64,000 bases of DNA from assembly GCA_948146395.1 (NCBI GenBank), contig OX411543.1, positions 22,422,026-22,486,025 on the forward strand. The letters are read 5' to 3'. This document shows, piece after piece, positions 13,101 to 22,334 of this stretch. The notes under the pieces are model-generated. The model was not told the DNA's origin, made no database searches, and worked only from the letters and a program-made list of their open reading frames with translations. Source of the DNA: Fragum whitleyi (taxonomy: Eukaryota > Mollusca > Bivalvia > Cardiida > Cardiidae). Positions within the stretch are counted from its first letter, which is position 1; the number at the start of each line of letters is the position of its first letter. Both the position numbers and the translations under genes were made by a program.

Positions 13101-16100
13101 CTAGTAGACTTCTGTTAAGTTTGTTCATATCAAGACCCTGGGGTCATATTTGGGCTCCATCGGACGTATCCCTTTTTGCAAAGAATTGGTGAGCGAATGA
13201 CTTCAAAAGTCTTCTTCTCTGAAACCAGCAGGCGGAAAGCCTTCATATTTTGTAGGTAGCATAATCTGATGGAACTTTATCAAGCATGGTTACATCAAAT
13301 CCCTTGGGTAAAGACGTATTCCTAATTGTCGATCAGCTATATAAGTGGTTCTAAATTATGACGCCGGAACATTATTCAAATTTCCTAGAGAAAGTGCCAA
13401 TCGAACGTGTCCAGTACTGGTCTTCTGTAAGTTTTGATAACTGATTATTACATGAAACTTAAAATATTTAATTCTCACACTTCCTTCAGAGAATTATTGG
13501 CAAATAACTATGGCGGCCCTTTCTTTGACTACAGCTCGAAATCGTGTTTCCCATTGTTTTTAAACCTACGGCAAAGTAAAAATAGGTCAGTTTGATGTAT
13601 CTTTTAAAGTAAAATATTGAAGAGGGATCATTAAAAATTCAAAACTAACACCTTAAGACATACATAGGTGATCCAGAAGAATACCAGGTTGTTGAGTGTG
13701 AACATTCAAAAAGTTCTAGCATAACACATGTCCAACTTTTTATGATTATGAAAATAACAGTCAAATTGAATAAGGGATTCTTTCCCACGGTGTTTTATGC
13801 TGCTAATTGTTAAACATCCCGAAAAGACAACTGGAATACAACTACAGCAGCTTCACTGGACATACAATAGATATTAGATTTTAAATGTGATACCATTACT
13901 CCACACTGAGAAGGGCTTTTTTTAAACATCCCACAAAGATATTATTCAGGATGCCAATGGTATAATTGTTTTTGTAACAAAGATGAAAATAAATCATGTT
14001 TACCCTAAAATATTTTTTCAGTATTGTTACATTATAAATCAGCATTACAGAAAAAAATGGAGGGGTTAAACTCGTTAAGGTAAAAAATTATCTGTAGCTC
14101 TGATTTACATACAAACAAAATGTCAAATCTTTAAGAATTTTCTCTGAAATCATAAGGCAGAGAGCCTTTACATTTTGTTTTGTAGCATAATTTAGTGGAC
14201 CTTTACCAACTTTGTTTATATAATACCTCTTGGGGCCAGATTTGGGCACAGCAGGGGTGCATCCCATTTAACATAGAAACAAGGTGGAAAATTTTGGAAA
14301 ATCCTCTACTCTGAAACCAAAAGGCAGACATCTTTCATATTTTGCTTGTAATATTACATAGTGGGAATCTACCAATGTTTTCATGTTATTCCCCTGAGGT
14401 CATATTTGGGCTTTGATTGGGACCACCCCATTTTACATAGACACAAAGGAAGAAATCTTAAAAACTCGCTCTCTGAAACCAGAAGGCAGGGATTTTCCTA
14501 CTAGTTTCATTTCATAAAATTTTCCATTACATGTCCCTATGATCATATAAGGGCTGTGTCCAGACATATCGTTTAACTCTTTGCTGAAAACAATCAATGT
14601 TATTTATCTTATGTAGAAATTAATTCCTGGGGATCATCTGCCTATCTAATTGATGTGATGTCCTAGGAGTCAAAAAGATTCATGTGAGCGATCTAGGACC
14701 ATCAAGTTCCTCTTGTTTTACCAACATTTTTAACTTGCTGACAATATTTTTGAATCAGGAAAAGACACATTATGAGTATATAGGTTTTTGACCATTGTGA
14801 GGGAACAAAAACTTGAGAACAATTTCATTTTCACTATGTAACTCTTCCCATGCTGTTCACAGCCTATAACTGATGTACACAGATACTATACAGACATAAG
14901 CAAATATTACCCTGCACTGCCATGCAGTATGATATCAGCATACACTGCCTTATTTATTCTAAATTATCGTTGGAAAAACTTCATTCGGACTGGCTGGATT
15001 GTCGAAAAAATTGGTTATTGATTTCAATCAAAATGACTCGGGTGAGAGGGCAAATGTTATTAATATTTCCCGAGCTACAGTAAAGAACATCGAAAAATTG
15101 ATAAAGTGCATGATTTTGGAATGATTTCGGGATGAAATTGAATGAGTGTGTGGAGCGAGTTTTGGGTGAAATTAAAGGGAGGTAATCCAATATTGCTAAT
15201 TAATGAACAAAATAAGCAATATTAAATACCTCCCTTTAATAGAATATACGGTATGTTTTGATTATACATCATCGTGGACCAATCAGACACTTTATAGTCC
15301 ACACACATGATTTCTGGTCGTTTTTGATCGATTTGAGTTGATGTTTGCAATGAATGAATGGAGCGCTGAGTGAATGATAAAGAATGATTTTGGTCGGAAT
15401 GAGTGTCAATTTCAAGATGTTTTTAACTGTATTCGAAACTGTTGGTATACATGTGTAAAGGGTCCGAGAGTAAGATCTCTTACCTGTACTATCAGTGAGG
15501 AACACTCACACATTTACTGAAAATATCTCTATTTTCAGATAGCTGTTATATACCATACTTTGGAATAATTCCCTGTTATGAGACGTATACTCTCAGTGGT
15601 GAACATAAAACAGATTATTGTATAGGGTGGAAGGAGAGACCCTGTCCCGTGTATATGGTACGGAATAACGCCTCTTTGTCAGCATGGAGTTTCACATCAG
15701 GTTAGTCCACAATTCATTTGAACCACACGAAAAATCTCCCCCTTTTCTTACTAAAATCAAACCAGTACATATTAAAGGCAGTTTCAGACGACAATGCTAA
15801 CTGGCTGCAATTTGGAGGGGAAAAGAACTATGCAATATGATAGAAAAATATTATGACAAGAGAAGAAATTTCCTCCTACACGCAATTATTATTTCTTTTG
15901 ACATCATATTTTCTCAAGTATTAAATTACAGGAATTGACAGTTCATGGACTACGTGGGTAAAGGGGTAGATAATTAAACTGCATTACCTTCTCCTATGCC
16001 TGACGGAGACACACGTCCGTTCGGATATTAAATACCATCTATTACTAGTAGATGGATAATCTTGAATCTAAATGTCATAGCAGCTGCAGGATAAGAAAGG

Positions 16101-19000
16101 GTGTAATAGCACCGGTACAAAAAATACCAGGAATCAAGTTTCCGCAATATGGTAGAAAAAAATTAAAAGCGGCATTCAACATCATTCAAAACCAAAACAA
16201 GCACTAGGATATCATACTCGTTAAAAAATAAATAAAGAAAAATGCAATGAAGTTCTTCGGAAACTTTAGTAAAGAACTGTAAAATATTCATACGACTGGG
16301 CTCATTTCTATGCGTAAAAAAAAAAAAACAGAACAAACGTTCATGTTTTTGGTAGATTATTGAAAAATACCTAGCAGATTATCTTTTGGCAATCTTTCTA
16401 TGAAATCAGTGAATTTACAAACATTTGAGACCCGGCTTTCGTTATGGACATCCTATTTGACGGTTTGTAAGCGGGACCTACGAAAATCGTAAAAATCATG
16501 GCGATGTCTAATATTCTCGTGTATAATTAGGCGCTAAAGAAAATCTTTCATTTCTCTTATACAGTCAAACCTGTCTTAAGCAAGCACCCAAGGGACTTTC
16601 AAAAAGCACTTGCTTAAGACAGATGCTTGATTAATACAGGTCAATTTCAGTGTAATTGGTTCATTTGGGAACTCGGTGGCCGCTGACTTAATACATGTTG
16701 CTTGCTGAATACAGGTGGCCGCTAAGACAGGTTAAACTGTACTAGTACTTACGTCTCATTTTGCAAAGAAATAGCATAACAATTTCTGTTTGTGTAAGAT
16801 CAATAAACTTTTTTATTTCGTGATCAATATAAGCTATATTTTTACTCGTGACTTCGCTTTTTTTGGAAAAATATAGCTTTTGTTCACTCAATGTAATATC
16901 TCAAACCAGCAATTTCTTCTACTCATTTCACAGCATTTTACTTTCCATTTTTTATTTCAGCATTAGATATATGGGGCTACCCGATCCCAGGCTTATACTC
17001 TACATATGGTGGTGGAGGTTACCTTGCGAACTTCTACATCAACCTCAACACATCTATTGCCATTCTAAATGAGCTCTTTACCGAACGATGGCTAGATAGA
17101 CAAACAAGGGCTGTGTTTCTTGAATTCACTCTATACTGTGGGTCAACGAATATGTTCATTTATACAAGTTTTTTGGTAGAGTTTCCTGATACAGGTGGTG
17201 CAGTTACTTCCTACTCAATCTATCCAATGAGACTATATAATCATGTCGGACCTGACGGTGTTTTGATACTAATTTGTGAAATCGTTTTCTTGATTTATAC
17301 AATTATTTTGTTTGTTAAGCTTTGTGTTCAGTTTTATCAAGAAAGATTTGGTTTCTATAAGCATTTCTGGATTATTGTTGATTGCGTGATTTTTCTGTTA
17401 GCATTTTCTTCAATAATAGTGTTCTGTATTCGGTTGACTTTCACTAGCTTAACAATCAGCAAGTTCAGAGAAGATAAGAAAGAGTTTGTCAATTTCAGCC
17501 ATATTGTTTTATGGGACCAGGTTCTTGGGGCCTGTCTTGCCTTTCTAACTTTTATGGCAACTTTAAGAATATTAGAAATTTTAGGGGAAACTAAAAAGGT
17601 CCAGGCTGTAAGTAAGATTTTCCGGAAATGTAGAGGAGATCTGATCTCGTTCGGGTCGACATTTTGGTACATATTTTTGGGGTTTTGTATTCTTGGATTT
17701 TTACTCTTTGGTAGTCAGCTTTGGTCCTATATGAGTGTTTATCGAACAACTGGAACATTATTCCTTGCAATGCTTGGCGTATCCAAATATTCCGAAATGA
17801 ACGAGTCTCACCCAGTTTTAGCGAAAGTCTTTTTCATCTTATACGTTGTGTGTATTGTTTTCTTTATTCTGTCTATCTTTTTATCTCTCATTGGTGGAAC
17901 AATTGACGAAGCTGTTCAAGATATGAGAAGAGATAAGAAACAAGATCTGATTGACTTCGTGATATTGATGCTAAAGAGATTATTATTTGGGCAAAAGGCG
18001 AAGAAAAGAGGGAAAATGAAAAAGTCGAATTCACTCCGAACAAATACAGACCAGACTCTTTTATTAACAGGTTAGTTAAAACTATTACATGTGATGTAAG
18101 AGATGCGTGCTAGTAAGTTTGAAGTAGGGTGACATTCTTACATCTTGTACATGTAACAATTTGTTTAATTACATTTAACAACATCGTGTAATTGACATTC
18201 ATTTCGATCAAAACCATTCCAAATCACCCACTCAGAGCTCCATTCATTCATTCTATACACTCACTCAAACCATTCAAAAACGCTCCAAATTCACCGAAAA
18301 AGAAAGAATCAACAAAGTCATTTAAAATAGATATAACTAGAAAGAAATCGCGATTTCACTGACATAATGCAAATTGTAAGCCTTTGATAGCTTCTTGAAG
18401 AAATATTAGCTAATTATAGAACTTGAATGCATGCTTATAAAAGGGAGGTAATACATATTGTCAATTTTGTTTATCCTGAACAAAATTGCGATATTGGATT
18501 ACCTCCCTTTAAATTAACTCAAAATCCTCTCCACACACTCATTCAACTTCTTTCCTAAATCATTCCAAAATCATTCACCTATTAAGGTCATTTGATGAAA
18601 GTCACTCATTTATAACATAAAAATGTCACAATTTGCTTTAACTTTTGATTTGTGAGGATAACAAAACGGTGCAATTTTTTTGTAAATCACCATCCGCTTT
18701 TAAAGGATACTAAAGTTCAAAGTGGTGTTTAATTTGCAAACAGTGTTCACCGTTTTGTCATCCTGAACACAGGGCAAGATTAAATCTTTGAAGACGATGG
18801 GTTTACCTCCTTTAGTAATTTCATCATTTGATCTGTCAAACTACACTGTATTAAAATAATTTCTCTATTATTTGTCCAAAAGCCAATTACAGATTATTTT
18901 TGTTTATTTTTCAGATTCTCCGCGTACACTGTCTAAAGGGACCTCAGTGGGACCGAGCTTGGTGAATCTTCGCGTACCAAATTTAAAAACATCAGTGTGA
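958..19000 (+). CDS. Polycystin-1-like membrane protein (PKD1-related), 3' part, nine exons
   Basis: Joined exons 958-1120, 2972-3086, 6118-6180, 6429-6497, 6731-6984, 10717-10891, 15539-15700, 16961-18070 and 18915-19000 stay in one frame for 731 residues to a TGA. The 5' part is off the window. Residues 1-75 form membrane helices of the N-terminal bundle (CVYIGWFL..., QWGKQKSEEW). About 137-163 is a charged linker, and 164-188 is channel helix S1. Residues 189-430 are the extracellular polycystin (TOP) domain with the family signature WLDRQTRAVFLEFTLY. S2 is about 434-455, S3 468-490, S4-like 520-542, S5 568-588, pore loop 596-608 (LAMLGVS), and S6 620-650. The cytoplasmic tail is only about 80 residues, with no obvious coiled coil. 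PKD1-family proteins are receptor/channel subunits in ciliary or plasma membranes, often paired with PKD2-type channels (known). Which PKD1L subtype this is cannot be settled by eye. The introns are packed with MITEs and tandem arrays. Confidence 0.93.
1207..1411 (+). repeat. SINE family copy 1 (3' body only)
   Basis: Matches the body of the tRNA-derived SINEs at 27885, 49073, 53345 and 57800. Shared blocks include 'cctttccgac', 'ggttgataatca', 'gatagcagct..aggctaggaaaggatg', 'gagaaatac' and the tail 'cattcaaacaaacaaac'. The tRNA-like head is missing, so this is a 5'-truncated copy. It lies in intron 1 of the polycystin gene, on the same strand as the gene. Confidence 0.7.
2076..2240. repeat. 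TTAA-ended palindromic MITE (TTAAGGTAGTGGACC family), copy 1
   Basis: A 165-bp near-complete palindrome. The left end TTAAGGTAGTGGACCCGT returns as ACGGGTCCACTACCTTAA at the right end, and the arms pair through 'aaaatgtt/ttggaac' to a centre near 'tcctaatgaaagtcattagg'. It can fold into an almost uninterrupted hairpin of about 80 bp. Relatives lie at 50595-50757 and 63697-63855. The TTAA ends recall piggyBac-type target sites, which is inference. Confidence 0.8.
2676..2922. repeat. Foldback element with GGGCCCGTTTTACT-type ends
   Basis: The left end GGAGCCCGTTTTACTAAT and the right end AAGTAAAACGGGTCCCGC are inverted repeats. The centre has a second perfect hairpin, AATCGTCTTTTGAAGACGATT. 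No coding capacity. It ends about 50 bp before the acceptor of polycystin exon 2. Confidence 0.7.
2972..3086 (+). CDS. Polycystin-1-like exon 2
   Basis: The acceptor is TTTTTCGACAG. The exon reads VIVISFVLACFIRKQNN..., completing the helix begun in exon 1 (DPIV|VIVISF). It leaves in phase 1 at AAG|GTCAGT. A second in-phase donor 12 bases upstream (CAAG|GTGTAA, exon end 3074) would drop four residues, and the sequence alone does not decide between them. Confidence 0.82.
3101..3524. mobile_element. CAGTTA-family MITE, copy 2
   Basis: Starts with a decayed ATCAACATCATGAAAATGAC, carries the GGGAGGTAAT / CCTCCC-type central inverted repeat near 3200-3256, and ends with TTCACGATTTAATTCACTG followed by TA. 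It begins about 15 bases after the splice donor of polycystin exon 2. Confidence 0.8.
3955..4200 (+). repeat. tRNA-like SINE head next to a LINE 3' end
   Basis: Bases about 3966-4030 look like a tRNA. There is an A-box-like TGGTCTATAGGTAAAGCG, a middle segment TCAGACCCTTGACCAAAAG, and a B box AAGTTCGATATCC. It is followed by about 170 bases of unique-looking body that abuts the degraded minus-strand LINE. The stems are imperfect, so this is a SINE relic and not a working tRNA gene. It lies in intron 2 of the polycystin gene. Confidence 0.55.
4210..5640 (-). pseudogene. Decayed non-LTR retrotransposon (LINE) reverse transcriptase, minus strand
   Basis: Read from high to low coordinates, the minus strand gives reverse-transcriptase fragments in several frames. 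About 5280-5480 resembles 'NQHGFKQGKSCI', about 5010-5090 reads IPQGNVVGAILFTIYMNDLP, followed by FFADDTKRYS after a stop. The longest piece (4592-4930) is WSNKWLLRFNPDKYKCLQLG ... LGLIKRSINF, the thumb region typical of LINEs of the CR1/Jockey kind. The last part runs to 'VSAWNSLPDN'. Stops and frameshifts every 100-300 bases make it dead. It sits in intron 2 of the polycystin gene, antisense to it. The clade is uncertain. Confidence 0.8.
6118..6180 (+). CDS. Polycystin-1-like exon 3
   Basis: Acceptor TTATTTTCAG, donor AAA|GTAAGT, phase 1 to phase 1, 63 bases. It encodes EGIEYCVNVLRSLIAEYHRN, part of the cytoplasmic linker before S1. It is short and supported by splice sites, phase and position more than by similarity. 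Confidence 0.75.
6429..6497 (+). CDS. Polycystin-1-like exon 4
   Basis: Acceptor CCCTTTCAG, donor AAAT|GTAAGT, phase 1 to phase 1, 69 bases. It encodes KEIHTKNLKFQKVNILYDTT, continuing the charged cytoplasmic linker. Phase continuity with exons 3 and 5 is the main evidence. Confidence 0.72.
6731..6984 (+). CDS. Polycystin-1-like exon 5 (S1 and start of TOP domain)
   Basis: Acceptor TTTTTGTAG, donor AACAAG|GTAAAT, phase 1 in and 0 out. It encodes YSFSPITRPMKGEKLREAAE, then helix S1 (LTSVLMDLILNIILIILISV) and the SYSNRD start of the extracellular domain. The 'R..A....K...VL.DI...' pattern before S1 and 'SY.NRD' after it are standard PKD1-family landmarks. Confidence 0.9.
7064..7498. mobile_element. 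CAGTTA-family MITE, copy 3
   Basis: Begins AAGTTAAACACATCGTGAAA and ends CGATGATATTAACTGTA. The central inverted repeat is present near 7345-7405 (AATATCGCTATTTTTGTTTA mirrored by AACAAAATTAGCAATATT), with a run of G at its left edge. It lies in intron 5 of the polycystin gene. Confidence 0.82.
8541..8664. repeat. Long perfect-type palindrome in polycystin intron 5
   Basis: Two arms of about 59 bp face each other. GGGGTATAAAGTGCAATTGC on the left returns as GCAATTGCACTTTATACCCC on the right, with the short centre 'cacatggcttaggcatgtg'. The outer arms (GACGAGTGTGTTTTTCAT / GTGAAAAGGACACTCATC) pair with a few mismatches. No gene. The near-identity of the arms suggests recent origin or gene-conversion-like upkeep (inference). 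Confidence 0.85.
8963..9985. repeat. Tandem array, about 148-bp unit, in an 'ACAAGAGGACC ... GCTCATC' element
   Basis: Starts AACAAGAGGACCAGAATGGC and ends ...GACGGACAAAACATGATCAC AAAAGCTCATC, the two ends of a common mollusc repeat class. Inside are about five units marked by 'gagaagggtcct', 'tttggttgaaat' and 'gggctcaaaataagccc' near 9228, 9380, 9525, 9662 and 9820. Open frames here (such as 9345-9578 on the minus strand) are products of the repeat. It lies in polycystin intron 5. Confidence 0.75.
10717..10891 (+). CDS. Polycystin-1-like exon 6 (TOP domain)
   Basis: Acceptor TTCTTTCGCAG, phase 0 in and 1 out. It encodes IKTHGDLFQWINQTVFPSLF ... NYRLGPPRLRQLRTNK. The 'F..W....L.P.L' start and 'R.G..RLRQLR' end are the usual landmarks of the polycystin extracellular domain. 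The donor (AAAG|GTTGTT) is weak, yet it is the only one that keeps phase with exon 7. Confidence 0.88.
10936..11691. mobile_element. Non-autonomous DNA element with TTAAGGCYCGGTACCA ends
   Basis: The left end TTAAGGCCCGGTACCACTG is mirrored by CAATGGTACCGAGCCTTTA at the right end, giving about 19 bp of terminal inverted repeat over 755 bp. The interior is crowded with short variants of 'aaacggatgc' and 'gcatccgtt' in both directions, probably subterminal binding motifs (inference). Open frames crossing it (11328-11630 on minus, 11464-11952 on plus) show no recognisable domain. It starts 45 bases after polycystin exon 6. Confidence 0.7.
11740..12560. repeat. Diverged tandem repeats with CGTCCGTC start
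   Basis: Begins near 'cgccgccgaaggtggtcg' and 'gtccgttcgtacgtccgtc'. Two units carry 'ttcaggaagatacagatg' and 'ttcaggaatatacggacg' about 160 bases apart. 12240-12560 ('gagaaacgacctccgc', 'aagggtcaccaaaggat') is related to the array at 36180-37160. No coding signal. It lies in polycystin intron 6. Confidence 0.6.
12826..14725. repeat. Composite 'TAGCTCATCTG ... CCTCTTGTTTT' repeat with about 160-bp units
   Basis: The ends match the class seen at 35554-37975: left TTTAGCTCATCTGTGTGACC, right GTGAGCGATCTAGGACCATC followed by CCTCTTGTTTT. Units near 13060, 13210, 14145, 14310 and 14470 share 'ctctgaaaccag.aggcag', 'catattt.g.atgtagcat' and 'ggtcatatttgggct'. 13320-14130 is an unrelated AT-rich stretch, possibly a later insertion. 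No gene. Confidence 0.7.
15076..15431. mobile_element. CAGTTA-family MITE, copy 4
   Basis: TA-flanked. Left end CAGTAAAGAACATCGAAAAA, right end AAGATGTTTTTAACTG. The central inverted repeat GGGAGGTAATCCAATATTGC / GCAATATTAAATACCTCCC is clear. It belongs to a subtype also seen at 49968-50591, with the shared segment 'gtggaccaatcagacact'. It ends 108 bases before polycystin exon 7. Confidence 0.87.
15539..15700 (+). CDS. Polycystin-1-like exon 7 (TOP domain)
   Basis: Acceptor CTATTTTCAG, donor TCAG|GTTAGT, phase 1 to phase 1. It encodes DSCYIPYFGIIPCYETYTLS ... TDYCIGWKERPCP ... SAWSFTS. The 'SC.IP', 'I.C...Y', 'YC.GW' and 'W.F' spacing is characteristic of the PKD1-family extracellular domain, and the cysteines likely form disulfides. 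Confidence 0.9.
16562..16739. mobile_element. Short TA-flanked MITE (CAGTCAAACCTGTCTTA family)
   Basis: 178 bp flanked by TA. Left end CAGTCAAACCTGTCTTAAGC, right end GCTAAGACAGGTTAAACTG. The interior repeats 'gcttaagacag' and 'ggtggccgct' in both directions. No coding capacity; the TA target is typical of Tc1/mariner MITEs. It lies in polycystin intron 7. Confidence 0.85.
16961..18070 (+). CDS. Polycystin-1-like exon 8 (end of TOP domain and S2-S6 pore module)
   Basis: The acceptor is TTTTTTATTTCAG and the donor AACAG|GTTAGT, phase 1 to phase 1; at 1110 bases this is by far the largest exon. It encodes IWGYPIPGLYSTYGGGGYLA, WLDRQTRAVFLEFTLY, LVEFPDTGGA, then S2 (VLILICEIVFLIYTIILFV), S3 (FWIIVDCVIFLLAFSSIIVF), an S4-like helix with one arginine (LTFMATLRILEILG), S5 (TFWYIFLGFCILGFLLFGSQ), pore loop TLFLAMLGVSKYSEM and S6 (FILYVVCIVFFILSIFLSLI). 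If the next intron were retained, translation would stop two codons later (GGT TAG), giving a tail shorter by 27 residues. Confidence 0.95.
18170..18590. mobile_element. CAGTTA-family MITE, copy 5
   Basis: Left end ATTTAACAACATCGTGTAAT. The central inverted repeat is GGGAGGTAATACATATTGTC / GCGATATTGGATTACCTCCC. The right end is decayed ('attcacctattaaggtcat'). It lies in the last intron of the polycystin gene. Confidence 0.8.
18915..19000 (+). CDS. Polycystin-1-like terminal exon 9
   Basis: Acceptor TTTATTTTTCAG. The phase fits exon 8 (ACAG|AT). It encodes DSPRTLSKGTSVGPSLVNLR followed by VPNLKTSV and TGA. It is a short serine/threonine-rich tail end with no domain. Phase and splice sites support it; there is no similarity to lean on. 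Confidence 0.75.
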
Positions 19001-19213
19001 CCCCGCAAATTACTCGGATTTTTATAGTCCTGCTTATTTGGAGCAGACGGACCAATCTTTCATCTAAGTCAAATACGTATTTAAAAACGATTAAAATCCC
19101 GAAACCACACACCAATCAGGGAAAAGCGCGGTTTTATTGACCCGAATCTAAACAGTGCTATTTGAATAAAAATCTGATTATTTCTACTCGGCTTTGCATG
19201 TGATTTCATAATG

Positions 19214-19219
19214 AATAAA
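19214..19219 (+). terminator. Possible polyadenylation signal of the polycystin gene
   Basis: AATAAA lies 214 bases after the stop codon at 19000, the first such hexamer downstream on this strand. Sequence of this composition yields AATAAA often by chance, so it is only a candidate. Confidence 0.4.
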
Positions 19220-20079
19220 TGACAAATGGTATTGATTGTAAAATATATATAATGTTAAATGATAAAATATGTGGATAATTGTTATTTATGCATTTTTTCC
19301 AGAGAGGTAAAATTCGGGTCAAATAAACCAACGTATTATATACGTTGACTTTAAAAAGCATTTTATCATTAGCAGTTCGTTTTAACAGTTTCTACTTTTA
19401 GTATACTTTAGCGAAAAAAAGAAACTTCACATGACTTACTGAGAGGCTGTAGTGTCGCTATGAAATCATAAAGAATAAAGATGTTACTATTACGAGAAAC
19501 TTGAAGGCAATATCCGTCGGTTTATGGAAGGGTCAGTACCGGATGTTTGTAAAATGAGGTTTTTATTGGTGGTCAACGGACTAAGGGGTCGATTTCAAAA
19601 ATCACAGAAATGAATTCAAGATTGTCGGTGATGTTTTGAGTATAGGTCCTCGACGTTTTCGTGCTTAAAGTCGTTCCAATATCATGATAGACCAACGTCT
19701 GATCTAAATACGCAAACTTGTCTTGCAGTTATCCTTCCTCTGATGAAATGAATTGGAAAATATGCGATGATAATAGGGCCTCTACATGACGTCACAAGTG
19801 GCCTATCTCATCTCGGCCGACACTTCATGTGGTTGTAACGAATTTGTTTGTTAATCTATATGGGTTTAAAGGTCACTTTCGATAGTTTTACATTTAAATT
19901 CAACGGCTGGTGCACCTATCAATAGTTTCTTGTCGTTTCTCACAGTACGGCAAGAGCTTTCATCTGAGGCACCAGTCGCCTTTCTCTCAAAGGCGTTTCA
20001 CTTGTCAATTATGTGGTAGAGAAATGACACTTATCACAATGCTTTTTGTCAAATATGGGATGAAAATGGCCGAGTCGGA

Positions 20080-20165
20080 GGTCTAACCCACGACCCTATG
20101 ATTGAAAACCAGACCCGTAACCGATTGTCCTAACCGGGCGCGGCAGTTCTAAACCGAGATGCTGA
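20080..20165 (-). repeat. tRNA-like SINE head, minus strand (weak)
   Basis: On the minus strand, GCGCCCGGTTAGGACAATCG, TTACGGGTCTGGTTTTCAAT and GGTCGTGGGTTAGACCTCC mimic a D-arm, an anticodon region and a B box in tRNA order. Stems are imperfect. It may be the promoter head of a SINE whose body runs toward lower coordinates (about 19880-20080). Confidence 0.4.
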
Positions 20166-20219
20166 AATGTGAATTGCCTGTCCCGAGTAGCCAAACTTAA
20201 GAGTGGTGTTATGAACAAT

Positions 20220-21060
20220 ATTCATTAGGTTACCCTCTTCAAAAAAATAAATAAATAAATTCGTGAAATTCTGATTGGCCTATAAATATGCGCTTTGCAG
20301 GGTAGGTCTGGGCTTATTTAGAGCCCGGGATCTTTAAACGACATCTTCTCCTAAAATACTGGGCAGATTTCAATGAAAGTTTACCATAATGTTCCTTGGA
20401 TGACCTTCTTCGAAAAGTGATGTGAAATTTTTATTGGCCGATAAATATGGACGGGACAGGGCGGGGCTTATTTTGAGCCCGGAATCTTTAAATGACATCT
20501 CCTCCTGAACCACCGGACCGATTTCAATGAAACTTTCTAAAACTTTCTAAAACTGTTCCTTTGGGAGACCCACTTTATAAATTGTGCTCGAAATTTTTAT
20601 TGGTCCATAGATATGGGCTTGACAGGGTGGAGATCTTAAATTTATTGACCAATTTTCATGAAACCTCACAAAAATTTCCTAGTCAGATGACTGCGCGCAC
20701 AATAAAGCTGCTTGGAAATATTCTTCTGCATCATGGAAAAAAACGACTTCCATGTTAAATTGTTTATTTACATAGCTCGTTTTTCATAATTTGAATAACC
20801 TAACTTTGCCTTTGATAACTATCTGATTTCAAGTAGATTATATTTTAGCTGTATGTTTTTAATGTTATTCATTGTTGAATTTTCATAAGTCTGCTCGGCA
20901 TTAAGTGCTAGTGGGGCCATACTGGCCATTTTAGGAATTTTGAGCAAAAAAAATTTTAAACGGCATCTTCTCCCGCCCCGCACCACCTGGCCGATTTCAG
21001 TGAAACTTTCTCATAATGTTCCTTGGATGGCCCTCTGTATAACATGTATAATAATTAACA
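20220..21060. repeat. Decayed tandem units, about 130-150 bp
   Basis: Three or four units share 'gggcttatttngagcccgg.atcttta', 'catcttctcctnaacca', 'gatttcaatgaaactttc' and 'aatgttccttggatg' (near 20300, 20460, 20630 and 20970). This is the reverse complement of the unit type in the 8963-9985 array. No gene. Confidence 0.65.
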
Positions 21061-21094
21061 ATGAGTGACGTAGAATCGGTATATGACCATAATC

Positions 21095-21441
21095 TACAAA
21101 TTTACTATTTTCTGAAAACCTGGTGTTGATATACTGAAAATGAATGCGTCAACTTGAATATCAACACAGGTAATAATCAAATTTACATTTCAATGTATTA
21201 TCTTGAATGTTACTTGTATAATATGACTTGTACAATCAACCATACTGAATTAAAATATACAGAACGTTAACTCCCCAAAATAATTTAAGACCATTTCAGT
21301 GGCCATATTCTTTGTCAGTTTTGTATATTTTCTAAAAGAATTTCTTTTCGAGTTTAGATTGCTTTAAGGATTTTTTTTCGTCATAAATGAAATCTAGATT
21401 GCTTTAAACCGTTCCTTAGCATTTCTTTTAAAAAAAATAGT
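21095..21441 (+). repeat. Left copy of a 346-bp direct repeat flanking the LINE
   Basis: Begins TACAAATTTACTATTTTCTG and ends ...AAAAAAAATAGT. It matches 26136-26481 from end to end with roughly 15 differences (about 95% by eye). It ends exactly where the LINE body begins. Best read as a very long target-site duplication; see the findings. Confidence 0.85.
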
Positions 21442-21444
21442 GGG

Positions 21445-22334
21445 TTGAAACGAAGGTCAAAATATCCAGAATTTATATATCTGATTGAATCATACGATAT
21501 TTTCTTGGTCAATGAAACAAAATTAGATAAAAATGATCAAATAAACGTACCAGGATTCCATTTCATAAATGTACATAGAAAGCAGAAATCCTTCAGGAAG
21601 TCTGGTGGTCTGGGTGCATTTGTGAAGCAAAAATTAATGCACAGTATTGAAATTGTTGTAGCAGATTCTGAATATAAATTTTGGATTAAATTCAAACAAG
21701 AACAAAACTCAGACGATGATATTATTATTGGAGTGGTATATGTACCACCAATTCAGTCTAATTATTTCAATAAGGATGAATTTGAATGTTTTATAAATGA
21801 GATTAGAAAAACTTGTGTCAGCAATAGTTATGTTTTACTCTTTGGTGACTTTAATGCACAGACTAGAAACCTACAGGATTTTACATTAAATGATAATTTT
21901 CTGACAAATTTATTTGACTTTTATGAAGGTGAAAACAGCTTTAACCAAAAAATTTCACAAATGAATGAAAAAGGATTTAAAAAAATAGGTATTCATCTGA
22001 AAAAAAAAGAAACAGCCATGGTCACAATTTAATTGAAATATGCAAAAATAATAACCTTTTGATACTAAATGGAAGATCTAGTAGTAACTCAAGTGGAAAT
22101 TTTACTTTTAGAAATTTATCTGTAATTGACTATATTATATCATCAATAAACTACATACAAAATGTCACTAGTTTCAAAATAAAGGAGTTAGATCCACTCT
22201 TCTCCGATGGGCACTCTCTACTTGAATGCAATCTGCTAATTAACAGCAACCAAATACCTATACAAAATAGCACATCAAGTAACATTCACTCCCCCGATAG
22301 ATTAAATTATACTTGGAAAGAGCAAAAAAAGTAG
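21445..22334 (+). pseudogene. LINE endonuclease domain, frameshifted
   Basis: 21445-22032 encodes FLVNETKLDKNDQINVPGFH, GGLGAFVKQKL, IIIGVVYVPP and LLFGDFNAQTR, the successive motifs of the EEP/AP-type endonuclease that nicks target DNA in LINE insertion (conserved E of NETK, D and N of GDFNA). A frameshift near 22015-22060 moves the rest (LLILNGRSSS..., VIDYIISS, FSDGHSLLEC with the catalytic D and H) into another frame to 22334. Not functional as it stands. Confidence 0.85.

Noticed and set aside
17355..17672. 105-codon frame on minus inside polycystin exon 8
   Set aside because: Antisense shadow of the channel helices.
17721..17906. 61-codon frame on plus in another frame of exon 8
   Set aside because: Out-of-frame shadow of the pore region.
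19132..19335. Inverted GATTCGGGTCAATAAAACC-type ends, possible MITE
   Set aside because: Only short matches (also at 52264-52292), and the arms do not extend. Noted but not supportable as an element.
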